A DNA stretch of 64,000 nt from Loigolactobacillus binensis (lineage in GTDB: Bacteria; Bacillota; Bacilli; Lactobacillales; Lactobacillaceae): contig NZ_BJDN01000003.1 of assembly GCF_005405165.1 (NCBI RefSeq), positions 62,001-126,000 on the forward strand, read 5' to 3'. Positions 41,747 through 51,082 of the stretch are shown in pieces. The notes under the pieces were generated by a model that did no database searches, had not been told where the DNA came from, and worked only from the letters and a program-made list of their open reading frames with translations. The first letter of the stretch is position 1, and each line of letters starts with the position of its first letter. Made by a program: the position numbers and the translations under genes.

Positions 41747-41862
41747 GTTTGGCAAAAAGCTGCTTGATTTTAAAATTGCGAATTACCGAGCTCGAACACC
41801 TAGCCGCACCAGTTAGACTAATTATTCAGTGCACTGCCAAGGTGTTGGTGTAGCAGTTATAT

Positions 41863-42351
41863 TTAAGCTTCCGTAACGGCTTGGTTGGCTAACGCCGCGA
41901 CTACTGCGTCTTCAAAAGATTGCGGCGTGGTCGTTGGCGCATAGCGGTGGATCAATTGGCCAGTGCGGTCGACCAAAAATTTGGTGTAGTTCCACTTGAT
42001 GCGACCGTGACCGGAGGCTTCCTTCAAGTAATTGAACAGCGGATCAGTTTCGTCACCGTTAACGGCGATCCGTTTGGTCATGAGAAAAGTAACGCCATAA
42101 TGGACTTGGCAGTATTCACTGGCAGCTTCATCGGAATCCAATTCTTGTCGGAATTGATTAGACGGTAAGCCGATCACAACCAATCCTTTATCCGCATACT
42201 TTTTGTGCAGGTCTTCTAACCCTTTTAACTGCGGGGCGAGGCCGCATTTGCTGGCGGTATTGACGATCAACAGAACTTTGCCGCGAAAACGGTCAAGGCC
42301 AAAAGTTTCGCCTTCCATACTGGTGATTGAAAAATCATAAACTGATGTCAT
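41863..42351 (-). CDS. gpx: Glutathione peroxidase family protein
   Basis: 162-residue thiol peroxidase of the GPx family (BsaA type), reducing hydroperoxides, probably with thioredoxin. Peroxidatic Cys36 in NTASKCGLAPQLKGLEDL, Gln in GLPSNQF near residue 70 and Trp-Asn in IKWNYTKFLVD near 122. The start at 42351 has GGAGG 9 bases upstream; an upstream in-frame Met would put 27 extra residues of no family similarity. It is transcribed in the same direction as xpk but after a terminator. Confidence 0.92.
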   Translation of the reverse strand: MTSVYDFSITSMEGETFGLDRFRGKVLLIVNTASKCGLAPQLKGLEDLHKKYADKGLVVIGLPSNQFRQELDSDEAASEYCQVHYGVTFLMTKRIAVNGDETDPLFNYLKEASGHGRIKWNYTKFLVDRTGQLIHRYAPTTTPQSFEDAVVAALANQAVTEA

Positions 42352-42552
42352 AGATGCTTTCCTCCTTAAACTGATTGAAAACTGATTGAAGATGCTGACT
42401 AAGCATGTCGGGGTGCATAGAAAAAACGCCAATAAGTCTTGTTTGCTTCAGTATAGCAGACAAGTGGTTGCAACTGGGGGCTTAAACCTCACCGCTAATA
42501 TAACGCGTTGCGGCCCGGTATTCAATCAGTACGCGACTGAATTTGACCAGAT

Positions 42553-42589
42553 AAAAACGGACCGCAGTTTAAGCTGCAGTCCGTTTTTT
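42553..42589 (-). terminator. Phosphoketolase terminator
   Basis: AAAAACGGACCGCAG / CTGCAGTCCGTTTTTT stem, T run on both strands, 29 bases beyond the xpk stop on the minus strand. Confidence 0.9.
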
Positions 42590-42617
42590 GTGGGCTAAAA
42601 AGGAGGAAACTAGGTCA

Positions 42618-45005
42618 TTATTTTAGTGGTTGCCATTTCCAATCTTCAACTTCTGGCAGATCAGTACCTTCAGCACGGATAAAGGCGTTGTGCTTAGCCA
42701 CCATGTTGTCCATATCTTGGATCAGGTGAGCCCCTTTATTTTCGTAGCCTTTGGCAACTTGCATAGCTGCTTTGGTTAAGTGGAAACGATCAAGGCCGTT
42801 ACGAACACGCATATCAAATGGTGTCGTAATGTCGCCTTCTTCACGGTAACCATGAACGTGAACGTTATGGTTATGGCGATCGAAGAAGATCGTCTTGATT
42901 AAGTCATCGTAGCCATGATAAGCGAAGATAACTGGTTTGTCAGTGGTGAAGTAAGTGTCAAATTCACGATCAGACAAGCCCCGTGGATCGTCCTTCTTCA
43001 AGCGTAACAAGTCAACAACGTTTACGAAGCGGATCTTCAATTCAGGCACATTCTTGTGCAAGATCGAAATTGCGGCTAGACTTTCCAAAGTTGGTTCGGA
43101 ACCAGCGGCAGCGAAAACCACGTCAGGTTCTTCACCGTTATCGGTGCTGGCCCAATCAATGATGCTTAAGCCATTATCCACTAATTCTTTTGCTTCTGAA
43201 GCCTGGAACCATTGTGGCCGTGGGTGCTTGCTGGCAACAACCAAGTTGATCACTTGCTTTGTTTGCAAAGCTTTGTTGAAGACGGCGACCAAAGTATTGG
43301 CATCAGCTGGCAAATATTCGCGAATATATTGCGTTTTCTTTTCAGCTAAATGAGTGATGACACCAGGATCTTGATGAGAATAACCATTATGATCTTGCTG
43401 AAAAGCAGTTGAGGTTGCGATCACGTTCAATGAAGGCACATCTTCCCGCCAAGGTGTTTCTTCATGCGAATTACGTAGCCACTTGAAGTGCTGTGTCAAC
43501 ATAGAATCGACAACTCGCAAGAATGATTCATAACTTGAGAAGAAGCCATGCCGACCAGTTAAGTTATAAGTTTCCAACAAACCTTCGTCAACATGTTCAG
43601 ATAACATGGAATCGATCATCCGACCTTCAGGTGCAAGAAGGGCGTCATTGTTCTTCTTAACCGGTTCCATCCATTGCCGGTCAGTCTTTTCAAAGACTGC
43701 GTTTAAACGGTTGGACAAGGTTTCATCAGGGCCGAAACCACGGAAGTTTTTGTTCTTATCATTTAAAGCGAAGACGTCGCGAATGAATTCACCTAAAACC
43801 GTCATATCTTGTGCTTCATTGGCACCACGTTCCGTGTTGTCTAAAGCATAATCCTTAACGTCAGGTAAGATCAATTCCTTCGTCAAACGACCACCGTTAG
43901 TAATCGGGTTAGCAGCCATCCGTTGATCACCTTTAGGCGTCAAAGCGGCAATTTCTGGTTTCAAAGTCCCGTTTTCATCGAATAATTCGTCCGGTTTGTA
44001 TGATTTCAACCAGCCGACTAATTCATCAATATCTTCGGTATGGTTACGATCAACTGCGATCGGAATCTGATGAGCACGGAATGAACCTTCGATCGGCGCA
44101 TCAGCTGGGCCTTTAGGACCTTTCCAGCCTTTAGGTGCGCGGAAGACGATCATTGGCCATACAGGGCGTGATTCGTCATTAGTTGCTTTAGCATGTTCCC
44201 GGATCGCTTTGATCTCTTCAATTACTGTGTCCAAGGTCTCAGCCATTAATGGATGCATCTTTTCAGGATCAGTACCTTCAACAAAATGTGGTTTCCAGCC
44301 TAAGCCCTTGAAGTAGCTACCTAATTCTTCATCAGAAAGCCGAGATAGAATCGTTGGGTTAGAGATCTTGAAACCATTTAAGTTTAAGATCGGTAAAACA
44401 GTCCCATCGGTGATCGGGTTCAAGAATTTGTTAACATGCCAAGAAGTTGCCAAAGGACCAGTTTCAGATTCGCCATCACCAACAACCGTTGCGGCGATCA
44501 AACCAGGGTTGTCTAAAACAGCACCGGCACCATGAAGAATGGAATAACCTAATTCGCCACCTTCGTGAATTGAACCAGGTGTTTTAGGATCAGCATGAGA
44601 AGCGACCCCACCAGGGAAGGAGAATTGTTTGAATAATTTCTTCATACCTGCTGTATCTTGAGTAATTGAAGGGTAAGTTTCCGTATAACTACCATCTAGG
44701 TAAGAATTGGAAACCATTACTTGGCCACCATGACCGGGGCCTTCAATGTAGAACATATTCAAGTTGTACTTATTGATGACCCGGTTTAAATGCGCGTAGA
44801 TGAAGTTCTGACCAGAAATCGTGCCCCAATGGCCGATCGGATGAACTTTCAGATCTGCGGCGGTTAATTCTTTTCTCAATAATGGATTGTTTAATAGATA
44901 TAATTGTCCAACTGATACGTAATCGGCAGCGCGCCAATAGGCATCAACCTTCTCTAAGTATTCAGTGGAAGAATAGTCGGGATCTTTTACTGATGTTTGA
45001 CTCAT
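42618..45005 (-). CDS. xpkA: Xylulose-5-P / fructose-6-P phosphoketolase
   Basis: Thiamine-diphosphate enzyme splitting xylulose-5-P to glyceraldehyde-3-P and acetyl-P, the key step of the heterofermentative route; 795 residues, normal length. Family blocks: [81 protein letters not shown] (ThDP motif GDGE) and [20 protein letters not shown] is 9 bases upstream. The promoter carries a perfect cre match across its -10 and a TTGCAAA-type motif also found in the neighbouring polyol PTS promoter, which implies carbon-catabolite and possibly DeoR control. Confidence 0.96.
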   Translation of the reverse strand: MSQTSVKDPDYSSTEYLEKVDAYWRAADYVSVGQLYLLNNPLLRKELTAADLKVHPIGHWGTISGQNFIYAHLNRVINKYNLNMFYIEGPGHGGQVMVSNSYLDGSYTETYPSITQDTAGMKKLFKQFSFPGGVASHADPKTPGSIHEGGELGYSILHGAGAVLDNPGLIAATVVGDGESETGPLATSWHVNKFLNPITDGTVLPILNLNGFKISNPTILSRLSDEELGSYFKGLGWKPHFVEGTDPEKMHPLMAETLDTVIEEIKAIREHAKATNDESRPVWPMIVFRAPKGWKGPKGPADAPIEGSFRAHQIPIAVDRNHTEDIDELVGWLKSYKPDELFDENGTLKPEIAALTPKGDQRMAANPITNGGRLTKELILPDVKDYALDNTERGANEAQDMTVLGEFIRDVFALNDKNKNFRGFGPDETLSNRLNAVFEKTDRQWMEPVKKNNDALLAPEGRMIDSMLSEHVDEGLLETYNLTGRHGFFSSYESFLRVVDSMLTQHFKWLRNSHEETPWREDVPSLNVIATSTAFQQDHNGYSHQDPGVITHLAEKKTQYIREYLPADANTLVAVFNKALQTKQVINLVVASKHPRPQWFQASEAKELVDNGLSIIDWASTDNGEEPDVVFAAAGSEPTLESLAAISILHKNVPELKIRFVNVVDLLRLKKDDPRGLSDREFDTYFTTDKPVIFAYHGYDDLIKTIFFDRHNHNVHVHGYREEGDITTPFDMRVRNGLDRFHLTKAAMQVAKGYENKGAHLIQDMDNMVAKHNAFIRAEGTDLPEVEDWKWQPLK

Positions 45006-45054
45006 GTTGGCAATCTCCTTTGCAAATGTTTGCTTTATATTTCATTACACCTAT

Positions 45055-45115
45055 ATGATATCGGTTTCAAGATAAAAGTCAAGCGTATTTTTAAAAATTG
45101 CCAATATATTGCAAA
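45055..45115 (-). promoter_or_regulatory. xpkA promoter with cre and a DeoR-type motif
   Basis: On the minus strand TTGACT (45082-45077), 16-base spacer, TATCAT (45060-45055). The cre TGAAACCGATATCA (45069-45056) fits TGWAANCGNTNWCA at all positions and covers the -10. Upstream at 45098-45115 lies TTGCCAATATATTGCAAA on the plus strand; the same words occur at 45990-46012 in the polyol PTS promoter. Another TTTGCAAA is at 45019-45026 in the leader. Confidence 0.78.
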
Positions 45116-45125
45116 TTTTAGCTTG

Positions 45126-45920
45126 TCAATTACTCGTTAATTTCTCAGAAACGGATTCACCATTAATAAATGAAATATCTGCTAAACGCATATTTTTAGC
45201 AGTTTGCGGATTGATTTCATTATCAGTAATGATGACATCAATATCTTTAATATCAGCAGTTTTATATAAAGCTGTTTTTTCGAACTTAGTATGATCAGCT
45301 AACACAATCTTGATCCGGCAGTGAGCCATCATCCGTTTTGAGACTTCTACTTCCCCAAAATAATGATTAGTAATACCGGCGGTTAGGTTAACACCGCCAC
45401 TACCGAAAAAGCCGACATCGGCGTAAATATTATCGATATTATCTAGTGTTAGGGGCCCGGAAACTGAACCTTCATCACCACGGACACTGCCACCGAGAAA
45501 AATCATATCAATTTTTTGTTCATATAATAGCGTGGAAAGTACAGTAGTAGAATTAGTGATTACCGTAATATTTTTTAGCTGACTGTGCTTGATGGCTTCA
45601 GCAACTTCAAAAGCAGTTGTGCCATAATCAAGAAAAATAGAATCACCATCACGAATAAAACGAATAGCGTTTTTAGCGATTTTTTGCTTTTCGGGAATAT
45701 TAAGAGCCGTACGATGACCATATTTAGTGCCACTAACAGTATCAGAGGCGGTTGCACCACCACGCACAGCTTGAATGATACCTTGCTTGTCTAATGTATA
45801 AATGTCTTTTCGAATCGTTTCTCTGGTGATATCCAGTTCTTGGCTGATATCGGAGATACGTACAGTACCTTGAGCCTTAACCTTATCAATGATATATTGA
45901 CGTCTTTGATTGATATCCAT
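45126..45920 (-). CDS. DeoR family transcriptional regulator
   Basis: 264-residue sugar-phosphate-responsive repressor. HTH at residues 1-57 (INQRRQYIIDKVKAQGTVRISDISQELDITRETIRKDIYTL, VRGGA) and a DeoR sensor domain with FLDYGTTAFEVAEAI (GTT motif near residue 95), ITNSTTV and GGSVRGDEGSVSGPL. Start at 45920 follows AGGAGG with 8-base spacing. It is divergent from the galactitol-type PTS operon and lies 120 bases from the xpkA start; shared TTGCAAA motifs suggest that it may control both. The effector is likely a phosphorylated polyol or ketose. Confidence 0.93.
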   Translation of the reverse strand: MDINQRRQYIIDKVKAQGTVRISDISQELDITRETIRKDIYTLDKQGIIQAVRGGATASDTVSGTKYGHRTALNIPEKQKIAKNAIRFIRDGDSIFLDYGTTAFEVAEAIKHSQLKNITVITNSTTVLSTLLYEQKIDMIFLGGSVRGDEGSVSGPLTLDNIDNIYADVGFFGSGGVNLTAGITNHYFGEVEVSKRMMAHCRIKIVLADHTKFEKTALYKTADIKDIDVIITDNEINPQTAKNMRLADISFINGESVSEKLTSN

Positions 45921-45952
45921 GATCAATGCCTCCTAGCAATTTAGCATTTACC

Positions 45953-46203
45953 TTTGCATAATTATAATTAACGAAGTGTGTATTTGCTATTGCCAATATA
46001 ACACTTTGCAAAAAATAATTCTATAAAAAGTTCAGAAATTCACTAATTGCTTTTAAAACGGCAATGAAGACGTTTTACATGGAAACACTTATTTTGCGTG
46101 TATATAAACATATTCTTTGCAAAAAAAGATTTTAAAAACTCTTGCAAAATAAATGCAAACTGATATACTTAATTTTGTTGAAAGCGTTTGCTAACATTGC
46201 AAA
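45953..46203. promoter_or_regulatory. Divergent promoter region with repeated TTGCAAA motifs and cre
   Basis: TTGCAAA (palindromic as TTTGCAAA) occurs at 46006-46012, 46117-46123, 46142-46148 and 46197-46203, with TTTGCATA at about 45953 and the longer TTGCCAATATA block at 45990. The PTS promoter is probably TTGCAA (46142-46147), 16-base spacer, TATACT (46164-46169), so one motif overlaps the -35. TGAAAGCGTTTGCT (46179-46192) is a cre-like site just after the -10. Assignment of TTGCAAA to the DeoR protein is inferred from distribution. Confidence 0.65.
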
Positions 46204-46220
46204 AAGAAAGGGTGATAAAT

Positions 46221-46691
46221 TTGAGTGATAACACAACGCTAAAAGTCAGTGATTATTTAAGAGAACCATTAATTCTGTTAAACACTAATTTTAATAGTAC
46301 CGATGAATTATTTAACGGTGTAAATGATATCGCTTTCGCTGAAGGCTTTGTAACCGATCAGTTCTTACCTAAAATCAAGGCTAGAGAGGCGACATTTCCA
46401 ACTGGATTACAATTAGAAGATCGTGGTGTGGCTATTCCACATACAGATGCTGATACGATTAACAAGGAGTTCGTTGCTGTGGTTGTCAATCAACAACCAA
46501 TTTCCTTTAAACGAATGGACGATCCAGATTCAACCACACCGGTTAAGGTAGCGTTTGTTTTAGGATTAAATCAACCACATGCGCAACTCGAAATGTTGCA
46601 ATCGTTGATGGGCATCATTCAAGATAGTTCAATTTTAGATAAATTGGAAGCGGCTACAGACCAAAAAGATATCCAACAAATACTCAACTAA
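46221..46691 (+). CDS. gatA: PTS EIIA, galactitol/fructose type
   Basis: 156-residue cytoplasmic phosphocarrier passing phosphate from HPr to EIIB. The active His is His74 in RGVAIPHTDAD. Fold signs: LKVSDYLREPLILLNT at the start and VAFVLGLNQPHAQLEMLQSLMGII late in the chain. Start codon taken as TTG at 46221 because AAAGGGTG lies 6 bases before it; the upstream in-frame ATG at 46188 has no RBS and would overlap the cre-like site. First gene of a four-gene polyol operon. Confidence 0.9.
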   Translation: MSDNTTLKVSDYLREPLILLNTNFNSTDELFNGVNDIAFAEGFVTDQFLPKIKAREATFPTGLQLEDRGVAIPHTDADTINKEFVAVVVNQQPISFKRMDDPDSTTPVKVAFVLGLNQPHAQLEMLQSLMGIIQDSSILDKLEAATDQKDIQQILN

Positions 46692-46708
46692 TAGAGAGGG
46701 TTTTTAAA

Positions 46709-47008
46709 ATGAACAAAAAGATTAATGTACTTGTCGCTTGTGGCGCCGGAATTGCTACTTCAACTGTTGTTATGAAGAAAGTTGAAGATTTATTCAAAGA
46801 AAATAATATTGAGGCCAACTTGATTCAGATCAAAATTGCTGAGGCTGCTTCAAAACAAGATGACGCTGATATGTTGATTTCAACAACTGTTTTGCCAACT
46901 CAATATAAAATTCCTGCGATCAAAGCGATGGGCTTCTTAACTGGTTTAGGTGTTGACAAAGTTAAGGCCGAAATTCTTGATACAGTTAAACAAATTCAAT
47001 CAGCATAG
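46709..47008 (+). CDS. gatB: PTS EIIB, galactitol type
   Basis: 99-residue EIIB with phospho-Cys11 in VLVACGAGIATSTVV, typical of GatB proteins. RBS AGAGAGGG precedes the ATG. 17 bases after gatA and 26 before gatC. Confidence 0.93.
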   Translation: MNKKINVLVACGAGIATSTVVMKKVEDLFKENNIEANLIQIKIAEAASKQDDADMLISTTVLPTQYKIPAIKAMGFLTGLGVDKVKAEILDTVKQIQSA

Positions 47009-47034
47009 TTGCTTAGATTAGGAGGATATAATCA

Positions 47035-48303
47035 ATGGATATTCTATCTAATGTGGTGCAAAGCATTATCGGGGTCGGCCCTAGTGTAATGTTGCCAATC
47101 ATTATTTTCATTGTTGGGTTAATTTTTAGAGTTAAACCTGGTAAAGCTTTGGTTTCTGGTATTACTGTTGGTATCGGTATGATCGGTATTAATTTAGTTA
47201 TTAATTTATTGACAACTAGTGTTGGTCCAGCCGCTCAAGCAATGGTAAAGCGTTTTGGCTTCCACTTGACAATCATTGATGCTGGCTGGCCAGCTGTTTC
47301 TGCTGGGACTTGGGCACAACCCATTGCAGCAATTATGATTCCAATTATTTTAGTTGTTAATATTGGTCTTATTTTAATCAAATTCACTAAGACTTTAGAT
47401 ATTGATATTTGGAACTATTGGCATATGATTGCCGCTTCATCAACAGCCTATGTTATTACAAAGAGCTGGTGGTTCAGTATTCTTTGTGGGATCATCTACG
47501 AAGCCGCAGTTCTGATCATTGCTGATAAGACTGCACCGAAAGTACAAGAATATTATGGCCTGGAAGGGATCAGTTTCCCAACTGGTTCTGCCGCTGCCTA
47601 TGGACTACTTGGTATTCCTGTAGGCTGGGTCGTTAGTAAAATTCCTGGGATCAGTAAGTTAGATGTTGACCCAGAAACAATTCAAAAACGTTTCGGTATT
47701 TTCGGTGAACCAATGGTTATGGGAATCATCATCGGCGCCTTGTTGGCTGCTTTGGGTGGTTACTCTGTACCTAATATTCTTAAATTAGGAATGGCCATGG
47801 GTGGGGTTATGTTCTTAATGCCACGGATGGTCAAAATCTTGATGGAAGGTTTAATCCCAATTCAAGAAGGTGCGCAATCATTATTGCAAAGTAAGTATGG
47901 CAATCGTGAAATCTATTTAGGTATGGATGCCGCTTTATCAACTGGTGCACCAGCAACCTTGGCAACTGGTTTGTTAATGGTACCAATCACTTTATTCTTG
48001 GCAATTATTTTACCTGGTAACCGTGTTTTACCATTTGGTGATTTAGCAACTATTCCATTCTTTGTTGCCTTGATCGTACCAAGTCGTAAAGGGAATATTG
48101 TTCATTCTGTAATTTCGTGCACGATCGTTATGGCTGTTGGTTTATTAATGGCAACAGACTTTGGCCCAACCTTAACAACTATGATGCACGGGATCGTTAA
48201 ATTCCCACATGGTGCTGCTGAAGTAAGTAACTTGGATACTGGTGGTAACGTTTTAAACTGGTTAGTTCTTAAGTTCTCACAATTAGTTAAGCCATTATTC
48301 TAA
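47035..48303 (+). CDS. gatC: PTS EIIC, galactitol type
   Basis: 422-residue membrane permease of the galactitol PTS family, about nine to ten helices. Seen: FRVKPGKALVSGITVGIGMIG near residue 30, DAGWPAVSAGTWAQP near 85 and DKTAPKVQEYYGLEGISFP near 165, all family blocks. GatABC-type systems of lactobacilli are also used for pentitols, so galactitol itself is not proven as substrate. RBS AGGAGG precedes the start. Confidence 0.93.
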   Translation: MDILSNVVQSIIGVGPSVMLPIIIFIVGLIFRVKPGKALVSGITVGIGMIGINLVINLLTTSVGPAAQAMVKRFGFHLTIIDAGWPAVSAGTWAQPIAAIMIPIILVVNIGLILIKFTKTLDIDIWNYWHMIAASSTAYVITKSWWFSILCGIIYEAAVLIIADKTAPKVQEYYGLEGISFPTGSAAAYGLLGIPVGWVVSKIPGISKLDVDPETIQKRFGIFGEPMVMGIIIGALLAALGGYSVPNILKLGMAMGGVMFLMPRMVKILMEGLIPIQEGAQSLLQSKYGNREIYLGMDAALSTGAPATLATGLLMVPITLFLAIILPGNRVLPFGDLATIPFFVALIVPSRKGNIVHSVISCTIVMAVGLLMATDFGPTLTTMMHGIVKFPHGAAEVSNLDTGGNVLNWLVLKFSQLVKPLF

Positions 48304-48333
48304 ATTAATTTGATTTAAAGGAGATAATTTTTC

Positions 48334-49413
48334 ATGAGTGATGTAGCAAAAACAATGGAAGCAGTTGTTAAAAGTGAAGCTGGATACGATAACATGTCGA
48401 TCCAAGAAGTTCCAGTACCAGAAGTAACGGGTGATCGTGTTTTACTTAAAGTTGCTTATACAGGTATCTGTGGCACTGATATCCATACTTTTAAGGGACA
48501 GTATGCCAATGCAGTAACCCCCTTAGTATTAGGTCATGAATTTTCTGGTAAGGTCGTTGCTGTCGGCCCTGACGTAACTAAGGTTAAGCCTGGCGATCGG
48601 GTTACTTCCGAAACGACCTTTAATACTTGTGGTAAATGTGTTTACTGTCAAGCTGGCGAATATAATCTTTGTGAAAATCGTGAAGGTATCGGCACTAAGG
48701 CTAATGGTAGTATGGCTAATTATGTGCTTACTCGTGATGAAAGTTGCCATATTTTACCAGATAATGTTAGCTATAAAATGGCAGCGATGTCAGAACCTTT
48801 AGCTTCATGTGTCCATGCGATGTACCAAAAGACACCATTCACATTGCATGACACTTTGCTGATCATGGGACCTGGACCAATGGGCTTACTTTCATTGCAA
48901 ATTGCTAAAGAAATTGGTGCCTTCACTATCGTTACTGGTATTACTAAGGACCAAGAACGGTTGGATATTGCCAAAGAATTAGGTGCTGACCTAATTGTTA
49001 ATACACAAACCGAAGATTTAGCCAAGGTTGTCATGGATGCTACTAATGGTGTTGGTGTGACTAAGGTCTATGATTGTTCTGGTGCCGTACCAGCTGTTAA
49101 TGCAGCTTTACCATTGATTCGTAAAGGTGGCACTTTCCAACAAGTTGGCTTGTTTGCTAAACCAATGAACGAATTGGATGAACGCTCAATTATTCAACAT
49201 GAGATCACTTATCGTGGTTCACGTTCGCAAAACCCATATGACTGGCCAATTGCATTACACCTTGAAAGTAAAGGTGCGATTGATCAGGAGAAGATGGTCA
49301 CTAAAGTATTCGATCTTGAACACTGGCGTGATGCCTTCGAAGCGATGATGGCCGGTCAAGAATTGAAAGTATTGATTGCTTCCAATCCTGACGATCCTGA
49401 TTTAGCTGACTAG
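48334..49413 (+). CDS. Zinc-dependent polyol(-phosphate) dehydrogenase
   Basis: 359-residue medium-chain dehydrogenase of the sorbitol/L-iditol/galactitol-1-P dehydrogenase group. Catalytic zinc ligands Cys46 (GICGTDIH) and His68-Glu69 (LGHEFSG); structural zinc cysteines in NTCGKCVYCQAGEYNLCE; Rossmann motif MGPGPMGLLSLQIAKEIG near residue 180. Last gene of the gatABC operon, so it probably oxidises the polyol phosphate made by the PTS to a ketose phosphate. If the substrate is a pentitol, the product would be xylulose- or ribulose-5-P, the feed for the nearby phosphoketolase. Confidence 0.9.
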   Translation: MSDVAKTMEAVVKSEAGYDNMSIQEVPVPEVTGDRVLLKVAYTGICGTDIHTFKGQYANAVTPLVLGHEFSGKVVAVGPDVTKVKPGDRVTSETTFNTCGKCVYCQAGEYNLCENREGIGTKANGSMANYVLTRDESCHILPDNVSYKMAAMSEPLASCVHAMYQKTPFTLHDTLLIMGPGPMGLLSLQIAKEIGAFTIVTGITKDQERLDIAKELGADLIVNTQTEDLAKVVMDATNGVGVTKVYDCSGAVPAVNAALPLIRKGGTFQQVGLFAKPMNELDERSIIQHEITYRGSRSQNPYDWPIALHLESKGAIDQEKMVTKVFDLEHWRDAFEAMMAGQELKVLIASNPDDPDLAD

Positions 49414-49450
49414 TTTTAGTCAAATCAACAGAGTATAGTAACGCCCAGTT

Positions 49451-49499
49451 AAAAGTCTGCAGAATTAGAGTGAAAACTCTGATTGTGTAGGCTTTTTTT
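49451..49499 (+). terminator. Terminator of the gat-type operon
   Basis: A long stem from AGTCTGCAGAATTAGAGT to ACTCTGATTGTGTAGGCT, with G-T pairs and a GAAA tetraloop, followed by seven T. Confidence 0.85.
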
Positions 49500-49577
49500 G
49501 TATAAATAATCGCCTCCTTAAAGGTAGATTAGACGTGCTAAGAGTTAACTCGATAGACTCATCATACGTCATATTGA

Positions 49578-49672
49578 ACAAATGTCAACACTAAAAACAA
49601 ATGTAAATAAAATTGTTGACAAAATAATGAAAGCGATGTTATTATACATTTGTTCAATAAACAAACATTTGT
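49578..49672 (+). promoter_or_regulatory. SAF-oxidoreductase/glucitol PTS promoter with ordered ACAAATGT sites and cre
   Basis: ACAAATGT lies at 49578-49585 and 49597-49604 (19 bp between starts); its inverse ACATTTGT lies at 49646-49653 and 49665-49672 (again 19 bp). Between the pairs is the promoter, TTGACA at about 49616-49621 and an AT-rich -10 (TTATTATACA) about 17 bases later. A cre-like TGAAAGCGATGTTA (49628-49641, one mismatch) overlaps the spacer. A further ACATTTGT is at 50959-50966. The SorC-type regulator encoded at the operon end is the likely binder. Confidence 0.68.
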
Positions 49673-49688
49673 TAGGGAGGAAATAATA

Positions 49689-50939
49689 ATGACATTATAT
49701 CAACAATTACAACAACGTGAGGCAGAGGAAAATCCAATTAGAGTTGGCGTTATCGGGGCCGGACAGATGGGATTTGGTATGATTTCGCAGATTGCTGGAA
49801 TTCCAGGGATGGTTGTAACGGGTATCAGCGATATTAATATTGCTAATGCTGAGAAGGCAAAAGAATCATTTAATAAGAACTCAAAAACACCGGTGGATAT
49901 TTTGACCTCAACTGATTTTAAAGAAATAGTTCACTCTGATCGAGTTGAAGTACTTGTTGATGCAACAGGGGTAACAGAAGTTGGCGCACAATTAGCTTTA
50001 GAAACATTAATTGCTAAAAAACACTTAGTATTATTGAATGTTGAAATTGATGTGACTATCGGACCGTTGATGAAAAAATTATATGATGCTGGGAACTTAG
50101 TTTATACCGGTTCTGATGGTGATGAACCTGCAGTAACGACTGGTTTATTCGAATTTGCAAAATCAATGGGTATGAAAGTATTAGTTGCCGGTAAGGGTAA
50201 GAATAATAAGATTCGTCTAGAAGCTAATCCAGATACCGCAAAAGCAGAAGCTGATGGGAAACATATGTCACCTCATATGTTGGCTGCTTTTCAGGATGGA
50301 ACTAAAACTATGGCAGAAATGACATTATTATCTAATGCCACTGGATTATTACCAGATATCACCGGTATGCATGGCATCAAAGCCGATTTAGATGGTACTG
50401 TCGAACAACTTGATTTGAAAAAAGACGGCGGCGTATTAGATAACTTTGGTGTCGTTGAATATGTTGATGGAATTGCACCAGGGGTCTTCGTTATTGTTGA
50501 GGGGCAAAACAAAGGTGTTGCCAACGAAATGAATTACTTACTAAAGAAGGGTGATAGAAAACACCATATTCTTTATCGGCCATTCCATTTAGCTAGCTTG
50601 GAAACACCACTAACAATTGCTAAAGCAGTTTTAAATCATGATCATGCAATTGTACCAATTGGAGCACCTGTTTCAGAAACAATCGCTGTTGCTAAGCGTG
50701 ATATTAAAGCTGGTGAAACAATTGATGGTATCGGCGGCTATTCTGTACGTGGTGTAATTGAAGCGCATACAGAATTTATTAAAAATGAACATGTTCCAGT
50801 TGGTTGTATCACAGGGAAATCAATTGCTAAACGTGACATCAAAAATGGTGAGGCACTGACCAAAGACAGTATTGAACTCGATGAGACGACTACAGTTGTC
50901 AAATTACGTCAATTACAAGATAGTGTTTTTGACAAATAA
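49689..50939 (+). CDS. NAD(P)-dependent oxidoreductase with C-terminal SAF domain
   Basis: 416-residue two-domain protein. Residues 15-160 are a Rossmann domain (VGVIGAGQMGFGMISQIAGIPGMVV, then VDATGVTEVGAQLALETLIAKKHLVLLN) like homoserine dehydrogenase or Gfo/Idh enzymes; about 330-416 form an SAF domain (AKRDIKAGETIDGIGGYSVRG, and again AKRDIKNGEALTKDSIEL). The start at 49689 follows GGGAGG. It heads a glucitol-type PTS operon that has no sorbitol-6-P dehydrogenase, so it probably supplies the first oxidation step for a phosphorylated polyol or related acid. I cannot name the reaction. A terminator and a cre separate it from the PTS genes. Confidence 0.82.
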   Translation: MTLYQQLQQREAEENPIRVGVIGAGQMGFGMISQIAGIPGMVVTGISDINIANAEKAKESFNKNSKTPVDILTSTDFKEIVHSDRVEVLVDATGVTEVGAQLALETLIAKKHLVLLNVEIDVTIGPLMKKLYDAGNLVYTGSDGDEPAVTTGLFEFAKSMGMKVLVAGKGKNNKIRLEANPDTAKAEADGKHMSPHMLAAFQDGTKTMAEMTLLSNATGLLPDITGMHGIKADLDGTVEQLDLKKDGGVLDNFGVVEYVDGIAPGVFVIVEGQNKGVANEMNYLLKKGDRKHHILYRPFHLASLETPLTIAKAVLNHDHAIVPIGAPVSETIAVAKRDIKAGETIDGIGGYSVRGVIEAHTEFIKNEHVPVGCITGKSIAKRDIKNGEALTKDSIELDETTTVVKLRQLQDSVFDK

Positions 50940-51082
50940 TTAATTTATAAGTTTGAGCACATTTGTTACTTAATAGATACTTTTGTTTTATAATAAGCAA
51001 GAAAATACTAGAAAAATAGCAATGTATTTTTCTAGTATTTTTAATATAAAATGTAAACGCTAACAGAAAAGAGGAAATAGAT
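50940..51082 (+). promoter_or_regulatory. Internal terminator plus cre before the glucitol PTS genes
   Basis: AAAATACTAGAAAAATA / TATTTTTCTAGTATTTTT (51002-51018 and 51025-51042) forms a perfect terminator-like stem. TGTAAACGCTAACA (51052-51065) fits the cre consensus TGWAANCGNTNWCA at all positions and sits 17 bases before the EIIA start. ACATTTGT (50959-50966) precedes both. The layout suggests attenuation or a CcpA roadblock between the oxidoreductase and the transporter genes, or a second promoter. Confidence 0.7.
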
